Assembly: GCA_963556495.2 (NCBI GenBank)
Contig: OY747707.1
Location: forward strand, 311,001 to 375,000
Length of the DNA stretch: 64,000 nucleotides
Direction of reading: 5' to 3'
From: Valencia hispanica
Taxonomy: Eukaryota > Chordata > Actinopteri > Cyprinodontiformes > Valenciidae
Within the stretch, counting starts at the first letter, position 1; every line of letters begins with the position of its first letter. Under the pieces are notes generated by a model. That model was given only the letters and a program-made list of their open reading frames with translations, did not search any database and had not been told where the DNA came from. This document shows, in pieces, positions 10,919 through 23,189 of this stretch. The position numbers and the translations under genes are program-made.

Positions 10919-11280
10919 CGCTTGGGTGGAGGTGGGGGTCTCGGCCTTGCCTCCGCTGAGTGCCCTGTGTGCCTCGGGTATTGCGGTTGATCTGCTGCCG
11001 CCGGCGCAGATGGCTCCCTTGATGGTGTTTCCTTCCTTCCTTCCTTTGACTCATCTGCACTGGCCAAATGTCCTTTTTATGTCCTTTTTATTGTTGTTCT
11101 TAAGTGTTTGTGTGCATGGGAGTTAGGTTGGGGGGAGGTTGGTATAACTGTAATCATGCTTTTAATCTGTGGATGAGGGATGGTAATACGGTTTATGTGG
11201 GGTCATTTCTGAAAAGCACTTTGAGTTGCAACTCCTGCATAAAAAGTGCTTTATAAATAAAGTTTGATATGATTTGATAT
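10207..11280 (+). mobile_element. Family-C L2-like LINE, 5'-truncated (RT and 3' UTR)
   Basis: Carries the RT palm of an L2-like LINE and a 3' UTR ending aaaagtgctttataaataaagtttgatatgatttgatat, a short-repeat tail typical of this group. EN and ORF1 are absent. It begins immediately after the family-B tail and ends just before a SINE. Confidence 0.75.
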
Positions 11281-11296
11281 TACATGGGGCTACACA

Positions 11297-11642
11297 GGGC
11301 TGCACAGTGGCACAGTTGGTAGCACTGTCGCCTTGGAGCAAGAAAGCCTGGGTTCATTCTGCATGGAGTTCACATGTTCTCCCTGTGCATGTGTGGGTTC
11401 TCTCTGGGTACTCCGGCTTCCTACCACAGTCCAAAAACATGACTGTCAGGTTAATTGGTCTCTATAAATTGCCCTTAGGTATGAGTGTGTGTGGATGGTT
11501 GTGTGTCTCTCTGTTACCCTGCAATGGAGTGGCGACCTGTCCAGGGTGTACCCCGCCTCTCGCCCCGTGATTGCTGGAGATAGGCACCAGCCCCCTTCCA
11601 CCCTGCAGACGATGAACAGGTATAGACAAGGAATGGATGTGT
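11297..11642 (+). mobile_element. tRNA-derived SINE, copy 2
   Basis: Begins gggctgcacagtggcacagttggtagcactgtcgcc, matching the tRNA-like A-box region, then gagcaagaaagcctgggttc, a truncated B-box region. It continues through the same body as copy 1 (catgttctccctgtgcatgtg, ccacagtccaaaaacatgac, gcgacctgtccagggtg) and ends near a gaatggatg tail. More complete at the 5' end than copy 1. Confidence 0.75.
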
Positions 11643-11756
11643 TTGAATAAGAGTAAATAGTCAGACGCCTGAGGGACTCAGTTTCATCTTTGTTTTTAGA
11701 AGAACTATATTTCTAACCATAATATATTTAACATCCATCCTTCCATTCATCCATTT

Positions 11757-13086
11757 TCTTCTGCTTACCCGGGGTCGGGTTGCGGGGCAGCAGCTTAAGC
11801 AAAGAAACCCAGACTTCCCTCTCCCAAGCCACTTGGGCCAGCTCCTTGGGAGGAATCCCAAGGCGTTCCCAGGCAAGCCAAGAAACATAGTCCCTCCAGC
11901 GTCTTCTGGGTCTTCCCCTGGGCCTCCTCCCGGTGGGACGTGCCCGAAACACCTCACCAGGGAGGCGTCCAGGAGGCATCCTGACCAGATGCCCAAGCCA
12001 CCTCAACTGACTCCTATCGATGTGGAGGAGCAGCGGCTCTACTCTGAGCCCACTCCGGATGACTGAGCTTCTCACTCTATCTCAAAGGGAAAGCCCAGAC
12101 ATTCTATGGACGAAACTCATTTCAGCCGCTTATATCTGTGATCCCGTTCTTTCGGTCACCACCTAGAGTTCGTGACCATAGATGAGGGTAGGAACGTAGA
12201 TCGACCAGTAAATCGAGAGGTTCGCCTTTCGGTTCAGCTCTCTCTTCACCACGACAGACCGGTAAAGCGCCCCCATAACTGCAGATGCCCTGCCAATCCT
12301 TCTATCGATCTCCCGCTCCATTTTTCCCTCATTCATGAACAAGACCCCAGATACTTAAACTCCTCCACTTGGGGAAGGACCTCATCCCCAACCCGGAGAA
12401 GGCACTCCACTCTTTTCCGGCTCAAGACCATGGCCTCGAATTTGGAGGTGCTGATTCTCATCCCAGCCGCTTCACACTGATGAAGCCAGAAGGACCACGT
12501 CATCTGCAAAAAGCAGAGTCCCAACCCTGAGGCCACCAAAACGGATCCCCTCAACACCTTGGCTGCGCCTAGAAATCCCATACATAAAAGTTATGAAAGG
12601 GAACGGTGACAAAGGGCAACCTTGGCGGAGTCCAACTCTCAACGGAAACAAGCCCGACTTACTGCTGGGAATGCGAACCAAACTCTGGCACCAGTCATAC
12701 AGGGACCTAACATCCAGTATCAAGGGGCCTGGTACCCCATACTCCCAGAGTACCCCCCACAGGACTCCCCGAGGGATACGGTCGAACGCCTTCTCCAAGT
12801 CCACAAAACACATGTAGACCGCTTGGGCGAACTCCAACGCACCCTCCAGGACCCTGCTGAGGGTGAGGAGCCGGTCCAGTGTTCCATGGCCAGGACAAAA
12901 ACCACATTGTTCCTCCTGGATCCAAGGTTTGACTATCCGTCTGACCCTCTTCTCCAGTACCCCTGAATCGACCTTACCTGGTAGACTCAGAAGTGTGATC
13001 CCCCTGTAGTTGGAACACACTCTGTGTGGTGGTCTAACCACCCCCGGTCTGCCAGTCCAACGAAACTGCCCCAGATGTCCATGCAA
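11757..13086 (-). pseudogene. Rex3-like reverse transcriptase and C-terminal region
   Basis: Minus strand reads SNYRGITLLSLPGK, EEQCGF, GTLDRLLTL, motif A CFVDLEKAFDRIPR, LRQGCPLSPF and motif C LLFADDVVLLASS, so the three catalytic aspartates are present. Downstream come CEAAGMRISTSK, VEEFKYLG and the C-terminal LRWLGHLVRMPPGRLPG..GRRPRGRP segment. The frame changes near 12480-12590 and again at about 12150-12330, with stops, so the gene is dead. The 5' neighbour on this strand is the inserted LINE at 13087. Confidence 0.8.
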
Positions 13087-13692
13087 TATTGCAGACCCGT
13101 GTTACCCAACACAGCCCCACAACATAAAATCCATTTAAGATCTATAAAATAAATTTAATGGATTTGTCCCGCCCCCACTACAGGGGTTTATACAGTTGAA
13201 TGTAAATACAAACACACGCTCCTCAAGCAGAGGAGACTGTAAAATCCCATTTAGAAAGACTACATTTGTACAATCTGCCTTCTCAGTATGCGCAGCACAC
13301 TCCTGGAACTTGGTTCCAACAGAAATGAGGAGCCTGACCTCATTCCATACTTTTAGGAATTGTGGAAAAAAACTACTGACATATGTCTTACTGTGGATGA
13401 TTGTGGTGTTTGTGTAATGTTCCTCTCTGATCTTTTAGCTGAGCAAACTATTTTTGCATGTTTAAGTACATATTGTTATTCATTAATTTATTACTGACTG
13501 TCTCTGTTTGTGATAGTGTTTTGGCTGTATACTATGCCTTTTGTATGACCTATTTCTTCTGTCTTGGCATCAACCTGCCATGGGACTACAGATGACAATT
13601 AGCCTACATGGCTAACTCCGGCACATTTACATGCTGAAAATACACATGTTGATTAATGTGCACTGTCCCAATTTAAATGAAGTATAAAAAAA
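13087..13692 (+). mobile_element. 5'-truncated CR1/jockey-like LINE 3' end, inserted in the Rex3-like copy
   Basis: Opens with a C-terminal ORF2 scrap (GDCKIPFRKTTFVQSAFSVC, SWNLVPTEMRSL) and a 3' UTR with tcttggcatcaacctgccatgggactacagatg and tagcctacatggctaactcc, a very common fish LINE ending, finishing in an A-rich stretch at about 13690. It separates the Rex3-like linker (ending LRALDV on the minus strand) from GQFRWTGRPG; roughly 20 residues of the host element appear lost at the site. No clean target duplication was found. Confidence 0.7.
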
Positions 13693-13693
13693 C

Positions 13694-15470
13694 ATCCAGA
13701 GCCCTGAGGAACTCCGGTCGAATATCATCCACCCCAAGAGCCCTGCCACCGAGGAGCTTTTTAACGACCTCGGTGACCTCAGCACCAGAGATTGGAGAGC
13801 CCGGCCCAGAGTCCCCAGACTCCAGATTGGAAGGCGTGCTGGTGGGATTGAGGAGGTCTTCGAAGTATTCCATCCACCGACCCAAAACGTCCCACGTTGA
13901 GGTCAGCAGCACACCATCCCCACTGTAAACAGTGTTGGTGGCAGACCGCTTTCCCCCCCCCTGAGATGCCGGATGGTGGACCAGAATTGCTTCGTAGCCA
14001 TACGGAAGTCGTTTTACATGGCCTCTCCAAACTCGTCCCACGCCCGAGTTTTTGCCTCAGCAACCATCCGAGCCGCACTCCGCCTGGCCCGCCGGTACCT
14101 TTCAGCTGCTTCAGGGGTCCCACAAGCCAAAAAGACCTGATAGGACTCCTTCAGACAGCATCCCTCACCGCCGGTGTCCACCAGCGGGTTCGGGGGTTCC
14201 CGACACGACAGGCATCGACCACCTTGTGGCCACAGCTCTGGTCAGCCACCTCGACAATGGAGGCACGGAACATAGTCCACTCGGACTCAATGTCCCCCGT
14301 CTCCCCCGGGACGTGTTTGAACTTCTGCCAGAGGTGTCAGTTGAAGCTCCTTCTGACAGGAGACTCTGCTAGACGTTCCCAGCAGACCCTCACAACACGT
14401 TTGGGCCTGCCAGGTCTGTCTGGCATCCTCCCCCACCATCGGAGCCGACTCACCACCAGGTAGTGATCAGTGGACAGCTCAGCCCCCTCTTCACCCGAGT
14501 GTCCAAAACATGCGGCCGCAGATCAGATCGGACGACAACCAAGTCGGTCATCGAGCTGCCGCCTAGGGTGTCCTGGTGCCAAGTGCACATATGGAAACCT
14601 TTATACCTGAACATTATGTTCATTATGGACAATCCATGACGACCACAGAAGTCCAATAAGACACCACTCGGGTTAAGATCGGGGGGGAAATTCCACCCAA
14701 CCACACCCCTCCAGGTCTCACTGTCATTGCCCACATGAGCTTTGAAGTCCCCCAGCAGAACAAGGGAGTCCCCGGGAGGAGTACTCTCCAGCACCCCCTC
14801 CAAGGACTCCAAAAAGGGTGGGTAATCTGATCTGCCATTTGGTGCGTAAGCACAAACTACAGTCAGGACCCGTCCCCCCACCCGTAGGCGAAGGGAGGCT
14901 ACCCTCTCATTCACCGGGGTAAACCCCAACGTACAGGCACTGAGAGTGGGGGCAACAAGTATGCCCAGCCCAGCTCAGCGCCTCTCAGCGGGGGCAACTC
15001 CAGAGTGGAAGAGAGTCTAACCCCTCTTGAGGACACTGGTTCCAGAGCCAGAGCTGTGCGTCGAGGCGAGTCCGACAATGTCCAGTCGAAACCTTTCAAC
15101 CTCGCACACCAGCTCCGGCTCCTTTCCCACCAAAGAGGTGACGTTCCACGACCCAAGAGCCAGCTTCTGCAGCCGAGGAGTGGAACGCCAAGGTCCCTGC
15201 CTTCGGCCGCCTTCCATCCTGCATTGCACCCGACCCCTATGGCCCCTCCCGTAGGTGGTGAGGTCATAGGAAGGGGGACCCATGTTACCTCTTCGGGCTA
15301 AGCCCGACCGGGCCCCATGGGTAAAGGCTTGGCCACCAGGCGCACGCCAACGTGCCCCGCCTCCAGGCCTGGCTCCAGAGGGGGGCCCCGGTAACCCGCG
15401 TCCGGGCGAGGGAACATTAAATCCATTTATTGCATTCATCATAGGGGTCTTTTGGGCTATATATTTAACA
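13694..15470 (-). pseudogene. Rex3-like endonuclease region
   Basis: Minus strand carries the EN start (LGSWNVTSLVGKEPELVCEVERFRLDIVGL at about 15170-15080), an Arg/Leu-rich middle, [29 protein letters not shown] (the catalytic GDF site; N of GDFN is K here), [13 protein letters not shown] and the linker toward RT (VKKLLGGRALGVDDIRPEFLRAL). Several frame changes and stops break it between 14450 and 13940. In the family this domain nicks the target DNA. The catalytic TSDH-type motif near 14480 is degraded (CPLIT). Confidence 0.75.
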
Positions 15471-16020
15471 AAACACACCTAATTACTTCACATTTTGACC
15501 TATCTTAAATGCATTTTTAGATACACCAACATATGTTTTAAGATAGGCGATAGTGTGATAGTAGGTTAAATTTTTAGTATGAGCTACATATCAGAAATAG
15601 CTAGTCTAACTAGTCTCTGGAATTTGATACAATTTGCTTTATTAATAAAAATAACTAATAGCTTTTCCTAAATGCATGTTTGTTCTCTGCTTTATTTGTG
15701 TAGAAAGTGCATCTGTGCAGAGAGAGGTTATTTTAGTTCAATTCATAAAAACAATACTCTCAGAGGGAAATTAAATGTTGTTGTAACTCATATCATTAAA
15801 TTTCCTTGAGTACTTGCAGATGCTGATGTCTGTGAGCCTGAAGGTTGTCCTTTAGTGGTGTGTATTACAGCAGCTGTGAAGAAGCCTCTGACTGAAGACA
15901 CTTTTCTTGTATGAAAGTTCGATGGCCAAACAATTTGAGGTAAAGACTGTCCTTGTAGAAGTAGCAGTTTTGGTACAATACTAAAATCTTCAGTGATGCT
16001 ATTTTCTAATGTTTAATACA
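15471..16020. other. No gene recognised
   Basis: AT-rich sequence after the Rex3-like 5' end. No frame with recognisable motifs; no known repeat seen. Confidence 0.35.
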
Positions 16021-16086
16021 GGAGGCAAGGCAAGGCAATTTTATGTGTATACCACACTTTCAACAACAAGGTAATTCAGGAGGCAG
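16021..16086 (-). repeat. Family-B LINE 3' tail (antisense)
   Basis: Starts ggcaaggcaaggcaattttatgtgtatacc and continues cactttcaacaacaaggtaattca, the reverse complement of the family-B end. Only the terminal 60 bases are present. Confidence 0.65.
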
Positions 16087-18826
16087 TTATAAAGGAAGAT
16101 AACTCCATAACCTGCTTCCTGTTGAGCCAACAACATCTCCAATATCTTCTAAACTCCAATATTGGGCTTTAACCTCATTTGACCTGATGTGAACCTTTAA
16201 CAAAATTCCAACACCATCTCGGACTTGTTTACTTACAACCACTGACCAAACACATACCTACACGAGGTGCAATTTTAATGTGATATACTGTCTTTGGGAT
16301 GTCCACTAACGGTCACTTAACTCACTTGAGGTCACCCGATTAGTCTAAGGAAGTTGGAGGGGAGGGGGTCTATCTTCACGGGGCCAGAGTTTTTAATACA
16401 AATCTTACAAAGAGGTCAGGGTCTGAGGCGGGAAAAGGGACGAATGACGAGACCCCTCCCCAACACCCCCTCCTACCTTCACAAATACATACTGAGGCCT
16501 TAGTATATCCCTGCTCTATCCTGTTCCCGACAGACATACACACCAACTCTCCACTCATCCCCTCACAGCTCCTCATTGCAACCCCAGCCCCCCACTTCTT
16601 CATGAAGACAGCTGCGCTCCATCCATTCTTCATCTCTGGGGGCAGTGCAAGTCATGCAGAACTCAGAAGAGGAGCATACTGAGTGTGAGCTCATCAGATT
16701 AGGCGCCAGTGTGGTTTCCCCTACTTCATGCGTCTTTGATTTATATCCAATGTTTGAGCAAACAAGAGGCCAAACAGGAAGACAAAGCTAGCCAGCTTTG
16801 GTACTACTCAGAAAAAAAATGGGATGAATAATGCCATTAAACTCTTTAATTTATTATAATTATAATTTATTTAATTCTTTTTTTCAGGTGTTATAAAATA
16901 AAATAAAAGTAAACAAGATGTGCCCACAGTATGTCCACAGAACAACCCAAAAGCAGAATGGGAGGATATTCCACATCACGAAAAAGTTTAAGTGATATCA
17001 AATGTTAAAATAATAATAAAACAAACTGCGTTTCCAGATATGCTGCAGATCACATATCCAAAAAAGCTCTGAGGGAAACATCTCTTCCTGGGCTACAACA
17101 AATTTAAAGATGTTCCTCGTGCTTTGTGCCAGATGCACAAACATCCTCAGTAAATTCACTGTTGCAACTCAGCAGGAGTATTTCTGGGATAAATGGGAAA
17201 AGAGGAGTAGGTCCATGCATGTCCAAATGCCAATGTTTTAAGCAGGAGGTAGATGTGCGGGTGTGGGGGGGTTAGGGGCGTTCAGAACATAGTCACATGA
17301 TTGTTAATAGGTGACAAATTTGATCACACTTTCGAAATAAAAAGGGTAATCAACACCTCTGGCCAGAAGTTCAAATCTGCTCATGCTAATGTCATTAAAT
17401 TACCTCTTATTAAAGACAAACATTATGCATATATTTAGCTTTGTTAAACCCACTCAGCAGCCAGGCAGGGACATGTAAAGGGTGTAACATCTGCTGGGAG
17501 TTGTCATACGGGTAGGAAACAACAGCATAGCAGCGGCTCGTTGCTTTTCCACCCTGTAGCTGGGAGTTTGCTGCAATCAGAAGGTGCCAAAGAGTGAGCA
17601 GGGCAGTGGCCATAACTGAATAACATTGAAGGAAGGGGTGGGGGTGTAGGCCTTAGTCTCTGAGTCGTGACCTTTGTTCTGCTCGGTGGGGTTTATGCAT
17701 TACTGTGAACAATCTCTCCGATGGAGCAGGTCCTGCAGAGTGAAAGGAGGTCTTTACCTGACTGTGACATTAGAATAAAACACAACCATCTTTTAAAAAC
17801 AGAATTATGTCTTTTTCTTTTAGAAATATGCAGCACCACGAGTAAAGTTTCTATAGAAAACGTATCCAATGATGAACTAGTCAGAAACACTTCAAGTAAT
17901 TAAAGCTGAGCGAGCAGAAACAAGACTGAATGATAATGATTTTTAGATTTATGTAATAACTGCAGAAGTGTCTTTTGCAGGGATGAATGATGAAGAATAA
18001 TTTAAGAGTGTTTGACTGAACAGATGCCAACTTGATCTCTAACTATTCTTCAATTCAAATGCAGTTACAATGGATCTATTGGAATATTTAGTTTTTTTAA
18101 TAGTCTGAATGGATAATGGATAATGATTTTTTAGATGCTGACTTTAGGAAAAGCAGGATATGCAAAAAACAATCTGACTCCAGTGTATTAAACTGTCTGT
18201 GTATCTGCAGTTTGACTGTATTTTTGAGTGACTGTCTGTGTGTAAGCGGGTGAGCCTATATATGAGAATTATTAGAAAAAGGATTACAGTTTCCCAGTGT
18301 TTTGTTTCACAGCGTGTTTAAACATGCATAGTAAATTACTCCTGTAACGTAAAATCATGTCATCAAATATCTGAGACTGAAAAGACTTTTCAATGTCCTG
18401 TGGAGAAAATCTGGTTCTTCCACTCCTGTCTTACTATTTTCCTTCCAAGCAGTTCAACTTCCTTGTATTCTTCAAAGTCTTCTAGATCAACAGTTCTTTA
18501 GGCTTTCTGAAGATGTTCCCAGGGTTTTGGACTTCAGTACCAGACCACTTTCAGAGAAATATTTTTTTCTACTTTACACTGATAAAGGCCTAAATGTGGG
18601 TATAAAAAGCTCCAAAACTCAAGGAATGAACCTGTGCTGATTTGACACATGACACTGTTGTAACTGTTTTTTATGTTTTTTTCTTCCTTCTAAATTGGAA
18701 AAACTTGTGACATAAAACATCCAATTAACAACAAATATTTCATCCTTTTTATGTAGCAAAAGGAACCATTGAAACCATTGGTGAAAAGTTGTTCTCAGTA
18801 GCAAAAGCAAAAACTTTCCAATTTCA
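16087..18826. other. No gene recognised (2.7 kb)
   Basis: No frame shows a known domain. The stretch at about 16340-16640 is C-rich on the plus strand and might be an unrecognised repeat. Poly-purine and AT-rich patches occur (for example about 16810-16880). No RNA gene was identified. Confidence 0.35.
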
Positions 18827-19190
18827 GAATCAGAATCAGAATCAGAATCAGCTTTAATGGCCAAGTATGACACATACAAGGAATTTGACTCCGGCAACTT
18901 TTCTCTCCAGTACAGAACTTAAATAAGTGAAATAAAGAAATAAATACAAATAAATAATAAAGGATAATATATACACCAAACCGGGGTTATTTTACAGTGA
19001 GTATGTACAGCAGTGCAGAGTTATAGTTAATTGTTATGTGAATGGACTCACACTCTGTGACTACACAGAGTTCATCAGAGCGACAACCTGGGGGAAAAAA
19101 CTGTTCTTGTGTCGGGTGGTTTTGGCGTACAACGCTCTGTAACGCCGGCCTGACGGGAGGAGCCTAAACAGATTGTGGCCAGGGTGTGAG
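18827..19190 (-). repeat. Non-LTR retrotransposon 3' end with a (GATTCT)n-type tail
   Basis: Begins with four copies of cagaat followed by cagctttaatggccaagtatgac and aaggaatttgactccgg. The reverse complement is a familiar fish LINE 3' end with a GATTCT tandem tail. No coding part remains. The right edge is set by ggttagggttagg at about 19190, two chance telomere-like repeats. Confidence 0.6.
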
Positions 19191-19202
19191 GGTTAGGGTT
19201 AG

Positions 19203-19440
19203 GTGTGTGCTTCATATAAGCACACACACCTCAAAGCTGTTAAGCATGGTGGTGGAGGAACGATGATTTTGGCTTGTTTTTCAGCCAAGGCGTCTGAGCT
19301 CCTTGCAGTGATTGAGAGGACCAGGATCTCCTCTGTACACCAAAATACTCTAGAGTCCAGCTCATCTGTCCAGCAGCTGAATCTTGGTCCAAATTGGCTT
19401 CAAACTGGGTCATTAACAGAACAATAATCCTAAATAGAAC
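19203..19440 (+). pseudogene. Tc1-type transposase fragment
   Basis: Reads AVKHGGGGTMILACFSAKASELLAVIE, matching the conserved glycine-rich block of Tc1 transposases between the first and second catalytic aspartates, then QLNLGPNW before alignment is lost. About 70 codons; no terminal repeats seen. A decayed scrap. Confidence 0.6.
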
Positions 19441-20209
19441 AGCAGATCCTTTATCTAGTACTCCTAAATGACTGCATTACCTTCTTAATTCAATTCAATT
19501 CAATTCAATTCAGTTTATTTATATAGCGCCAATTCAGAACAGATGTCATCTCAAGGCACTTAACAAGAAGTCATTTCAATACATTTATACAAACATTCCA
19601 ATCAGTTAAAAAGTTTCCTATTTAAGGAATCCCAACAGACTGCATCAGTCATTGGCGTGAGGTTGGGCCCAGTTGATGCAGACTTTCCAACCACAGCAAT
19701 CCTTCAGCAATCCCTCATACTGAGCAAGCATGTAGCGACGGTGGAGAGGAAAAACTCCCCTTTAACAGGAAGAAACCTCCAACAGAACCAGGCTCAGTAG
19801 GAGCGGCCATCTGCCACGACCGTCTGGGGGTTTGAGAAGACAGAGCAGAAACACAGGAGGAACAGAAGATCTGATATAAGAGAACTTTCTATGTTACAGA
19901 AAGTAAAAAGTTAATAACAGGACACAGTGGATGTTCAGTTACTGGGAGGATCATCCCAGTCGATGCCCCCCGTCCAACAGGGCATTGCAGCCAAGCAGGA
20001 TACCAGACCAGGTATATCTTCTATGGAGAGAAAAACACTGAGAGAAAACAAAGTTAACAGTCGAAATAACAGAATGTACTGTAATACAACTGGAGAGTCG
20101 TAGGAGAAAAGGAAGTAGCAGAGTGAAGAAAATTGCTAAGTCTGTCCTCCAGCAGTCTAAGCCTATAGCAGCATAACTACAGAGATAGCTCAGGATGACC
20201 TAAGCCACT

Positions 20210-22860
20210 CTAACTATAAGCTTTATCAAAAAGGAAAGTTTTAAGCCTGGCCTTAAAAGTAAACAGAGTGTCTGCCTCACGGACTAAAGCTGGGAGCTGG
20301 TTCCACAGGAGAGGAGCCTGATAACTAAAAGATCTGCCTCCCATTCTACTTTTAGAAATCCTAGGAACTACAAGTAAACCTGCAGTCTGAGAGCGAAGCC
20401 TTGAGGTAACAAATGCATGGACTAGTTTCTCAGCATCACTCCTGGACAGGATGTTTCTAATTTTAGCAATATTCCGGAGGTGAAAGAAAGAAATCCTAGA
20501 AACCTGTTTAATATGGGATTTAAATGTCAAGTCTCGGTCAAAAATAACGCAGAGGTTCTTTACGTTATTACTGGGGGCCGATTTAATGCCATCCAGATGA
20601 AGTGATTGACTAATCAGTTTCTGTTTAAGAACTTCTGGTCCAAAGACAGCAACTTCTGTTTTGTCAGAATTTAAAAGCAAAAAGTTTAGGGTCATCCATG
20701 TTTTTATGTCTTCCAAACATGCCTGTAATCTACCTAACTGACTGGGTTCATCAGGATTTATGGATAAATATAGTTGTGTATCATCGGCATAGCTGTGGAA
20801 ATCTATCCCATGCTGTCTAATGATTCTACCAATTGGGAGCATATATATGGTGAACAGAATTGGTCCAAGCAGAGAACCCTGTGGAACTCCACAACACTTG
20901 AGAGTGAAGAAGATTTATCATTTAGATGAACAAACTGGAATCTATCAGACAAATATGATTTAAACCAGCCTAGTGCTGTTCCTTTGATCCCTGCAACATG
21001 TTCAAGCCTTTCTAAGAGAATATTATGATCGACTGTGTCAAAAGCAGCACTGAGATCTAACAAAACCAGAACAGACACAAGTCCATTATCTGAGGCCATG
21101 AGAATATCATTAGTAACCTTCACCGGTGCTGTTTCAGTGCTATGATGAGCTCTAAAACCTGACTGAAACTCTTTAAACAGCTCGTTATTGTTTAAATGCT
21201 CACAGACTTGATTAGCAACAATTTTCTCAAGGACTTTGGATAAGAAAGGAAGGTTAGATATAGGTCTGTAATTCACTAAGTCATCTTGATCAAGGGAAGG
21301 TTTCTTGAGTAAAGGTTTAATTACAGCTATTTTAAATTACTGTGGTACGTATCCGTTTACTAAGGATAGATTCATCATATCCAAAATGGGGCCAGGAACC
21401 AAATGGAACACTTCTTTAAATAATTTGGTTGGAATTGGGTCCAACATACAAGTTGAAGGTTTAGATGAGGCTAAAATTTTTCATAATTCCGAAAGCTCGA
21501 CTGAATCAAAACAGCCTAAGCACAACTGAGGATCTACAGTTCTTTCCGATACTACCTCATTTACTGAGGAAGAAGTAATCATGTTTGGGAGGATGCCAAT
21601 GATTTTATTTTTAATAGAATTAATTTTATTTATGAAGAATCCCATAAAATCATCACTGCTAAGAGCTGGGGGAATAGTTGGCTCAACAGAGCTATGACTC
21701 TCTGTAAGTTTGGCAACTGTACTAAAAAGAAACCTAGGATTGTTTTTATTTGCCTCTATTAATGATGAAAAATATGCTGTTCTAGCTTGTCGAAGGGTCT
21801 TTTTATACAGCAATAGACTGTTATTCCAGGTTAAATAGGAATCCTCTAGGTGTGTAGAGCGCCATTTTCTCTCCAACTTCCTAGTATTCTGTTTTAAAGT
21901 ACGCAACTCTGCGTTGAACCAAGGAGTCAGCCTCCTATGGCTAGCCACTTTCTTTTTTAAGGGGGCTACACTATCTAATGCCAAACGCAATGAGGACGTA
22001 ACGCTGTGAACCAGATCATCAATTTCTAAAGGGTTAGAGGTAGAATTGCTGCCATCCACTGTGTTACCCTGAGACACTAAGGAAAGTAAGAATGGAACAG
22101 ATTCTTTAAAAATTGTTACAGCATTGTCTGATAAAGCTCTACTATAATGCAATTTTCTTTCAGATATAAAATGGTCAGTTAAAGTAAATTCAAAAGTTAT
22201 TAAGAAGTGGTCAGACAGGACCGGGTTATGTAGGTGGACTGTTATTTCCTCACACTCAATACCGTATGTCAGTGCAAGGTCCAAAGTGTGTTTGCCCGAG
22301 TGGGTGGATCCCTGTACTTTTTGAGTAAAGCCAATTGAGTCTAAAATAGCAGTAAAAGCCGCATTTAGGCTATCACTTTCAGTATCCACATGAATATTAA
22401 AGTCCCCCACTATAATAACCCTATCAGTATTTAATACTAAATCAGATAAAAAATGTGAGATCTGATCCAAGAATTGAGAGTAAGGGCCTGGTGGACGATA
22501 CAAAACCACAAACAAAAATGGTCTTAATGTTTTGCAACTTGGATGAGGAAAATTAAGGGTTAGATGTTCAAAAGAACTGTAGCTATCAATTGGTCTGGGA
22601 CTAATTAGTAAATCAGAACGAAAAATGGTTGCAACTCCTCCTCCTCGCCCAGTATTTCTAGGAATGTGAAAATTTAAATGACTGGAAGGAGTTGACTCAT
22701 TTATACTGACATAATCCTCCTGCTGCAACCAGATTTCTGTGAGACAAAGGAAATCAATGTGATTATCACAAATCAAGTCATTTACTAACAAAGTCTTTGA
22801 GGAGAGAGATCTTATGTTTAATAAACCACATTTAATAGATTTATTTTTTCTGTTCAGTCA
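20210..22860 (-). pseudogene. Family-A ORF2 (EN + RT), copy A2
   Basis: The minus-strand endonuclease (22860-21481) is open and shows [25 protein letters not shown] and SDHFLI. A stop (TCA to TGA) follows near 21480, and another (GAA to TAA) near 21340. The RT contains [19 protein letters not shown], motif [12 protein letters not shown] and motif [10 protein letters not shown] four-base deletion near 20897 destroys GVPQGS and shifts the frame. Downstream of HAFVTSRL the protein jumps to RSQTAGLL, an in-frame loss of about 80 residues that includes SLHWLPV. Compared with A1 the EN is better preserved and the RT worse. Confidence 0.85.
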
Positions 22861-22899
22861 AAGTTGTATTTATTTTTATGAGATTTCCATAATTTGCTT

Positions 22900-23185
22900 T
22901 TGTTGGCTTAACTTTTAATCCATTTAATTTTGGCCCTGGGCAAGACACTGTTTCTATATGGTAATGGGTGGGTAACAGTACAGAAGCAGCAGAGAGGTGG
23001 GTTAAACTACGACTCTGCTTCCTGGTCTGGACCCTGGGTTGTCAGTGTTTTGGAGGACTAATAAATTTGGCCATATTCCTAGAAAGAAGAGCTGCTCCAT
23101 CCAAAGTGGGATGGATGCCGTCTCTCCGGATCAGACCAGGTTTTCCCCAAAATGTTCTCCAGTTATCAATGCAGCCCACATCATT
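22900..23185 (-). pseudogene. Family-A ORF1 C-terminal fragment (SGNH-esterase-like)
   Basis: Minus strand reads TFWGKPGLIRRDGIHPTLDGAALLSRNMAKFI. The DGIHP sequence corresponds to the D-x-x-H block that supplies two residues of the SGNH-hydrolase catalytic triad; esterase-like ORF1 proteins are known in CR1/L2-group LINEs. The N-terminal part with the GDS serine block is missing because the copy starts here. The role of the esterase in retrotransposition is not settled. Confidence 0.7.
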
Positions 23186-23189
23186 TGCA

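Larger units (their letters stand above)
11727..15470 (-). mobile_element. Rex3-like (RTE-type) LINE, near full length, split by another LINE
   Basis: Minus-strand order is endonuclease (15.4-14.4 kb), linker, RT (13.1-12.3 kb), C-terminal region (12.1-11.76 kb) and a tail of ATGG/GATG-type repeats at 11727-11760. RTE elements of the Rex3 lineage are known from fishes and end in GATG-type tandem repeats. The coding region is interrupted at 13087-13692 by a plus-strand LINE tail. A second, 5'-truncated copy lies at 50.66-51.21 kb on the plus strand. GC content is higher than in the surrounding L2-like copies. Confidence 0.75.
19490..23185 (-). mobile_element. Family-A L2-like LINE, copy A2
   Basis: Longest continuous family-A copy: ORF1 C-terminal end, EN, RT, C-terminal region, and a 3' UTR of about 720 bases ending in caattcaattcaattcaatt (AATTG-type pentamers on the minus strand). 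At 23185 it abuts the family-F element in the same orientation. The 5' end of ORF1 is missing. Internal damage: about 240 bases deleted at about 20400, four bases lost near 20897, in-frame stops near 21340 and 21480. Confidence 0.85.

Noticed and set aside
12593..12966. Plus-strand frames opposite the Rex3-like RT
   Set aside because: They are antisense shadows of the GC-rich RT region, which has clear RT motifs on the minus strand.
19190..19206. ggttagggttagg, a telomere-like motif
   Set aside because: Only two hexamers, and a similar pair (ctaaccctaaccct) occurs at about 61050. Too short for an interstitial telomere.
21305..21529. 74-codon plus-strand frame (also at 45476 and, inverted, 3584) as a conserved small protein
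   Set aside because: It recurs only because it is the antisense of the same family-A RT region in each copy.
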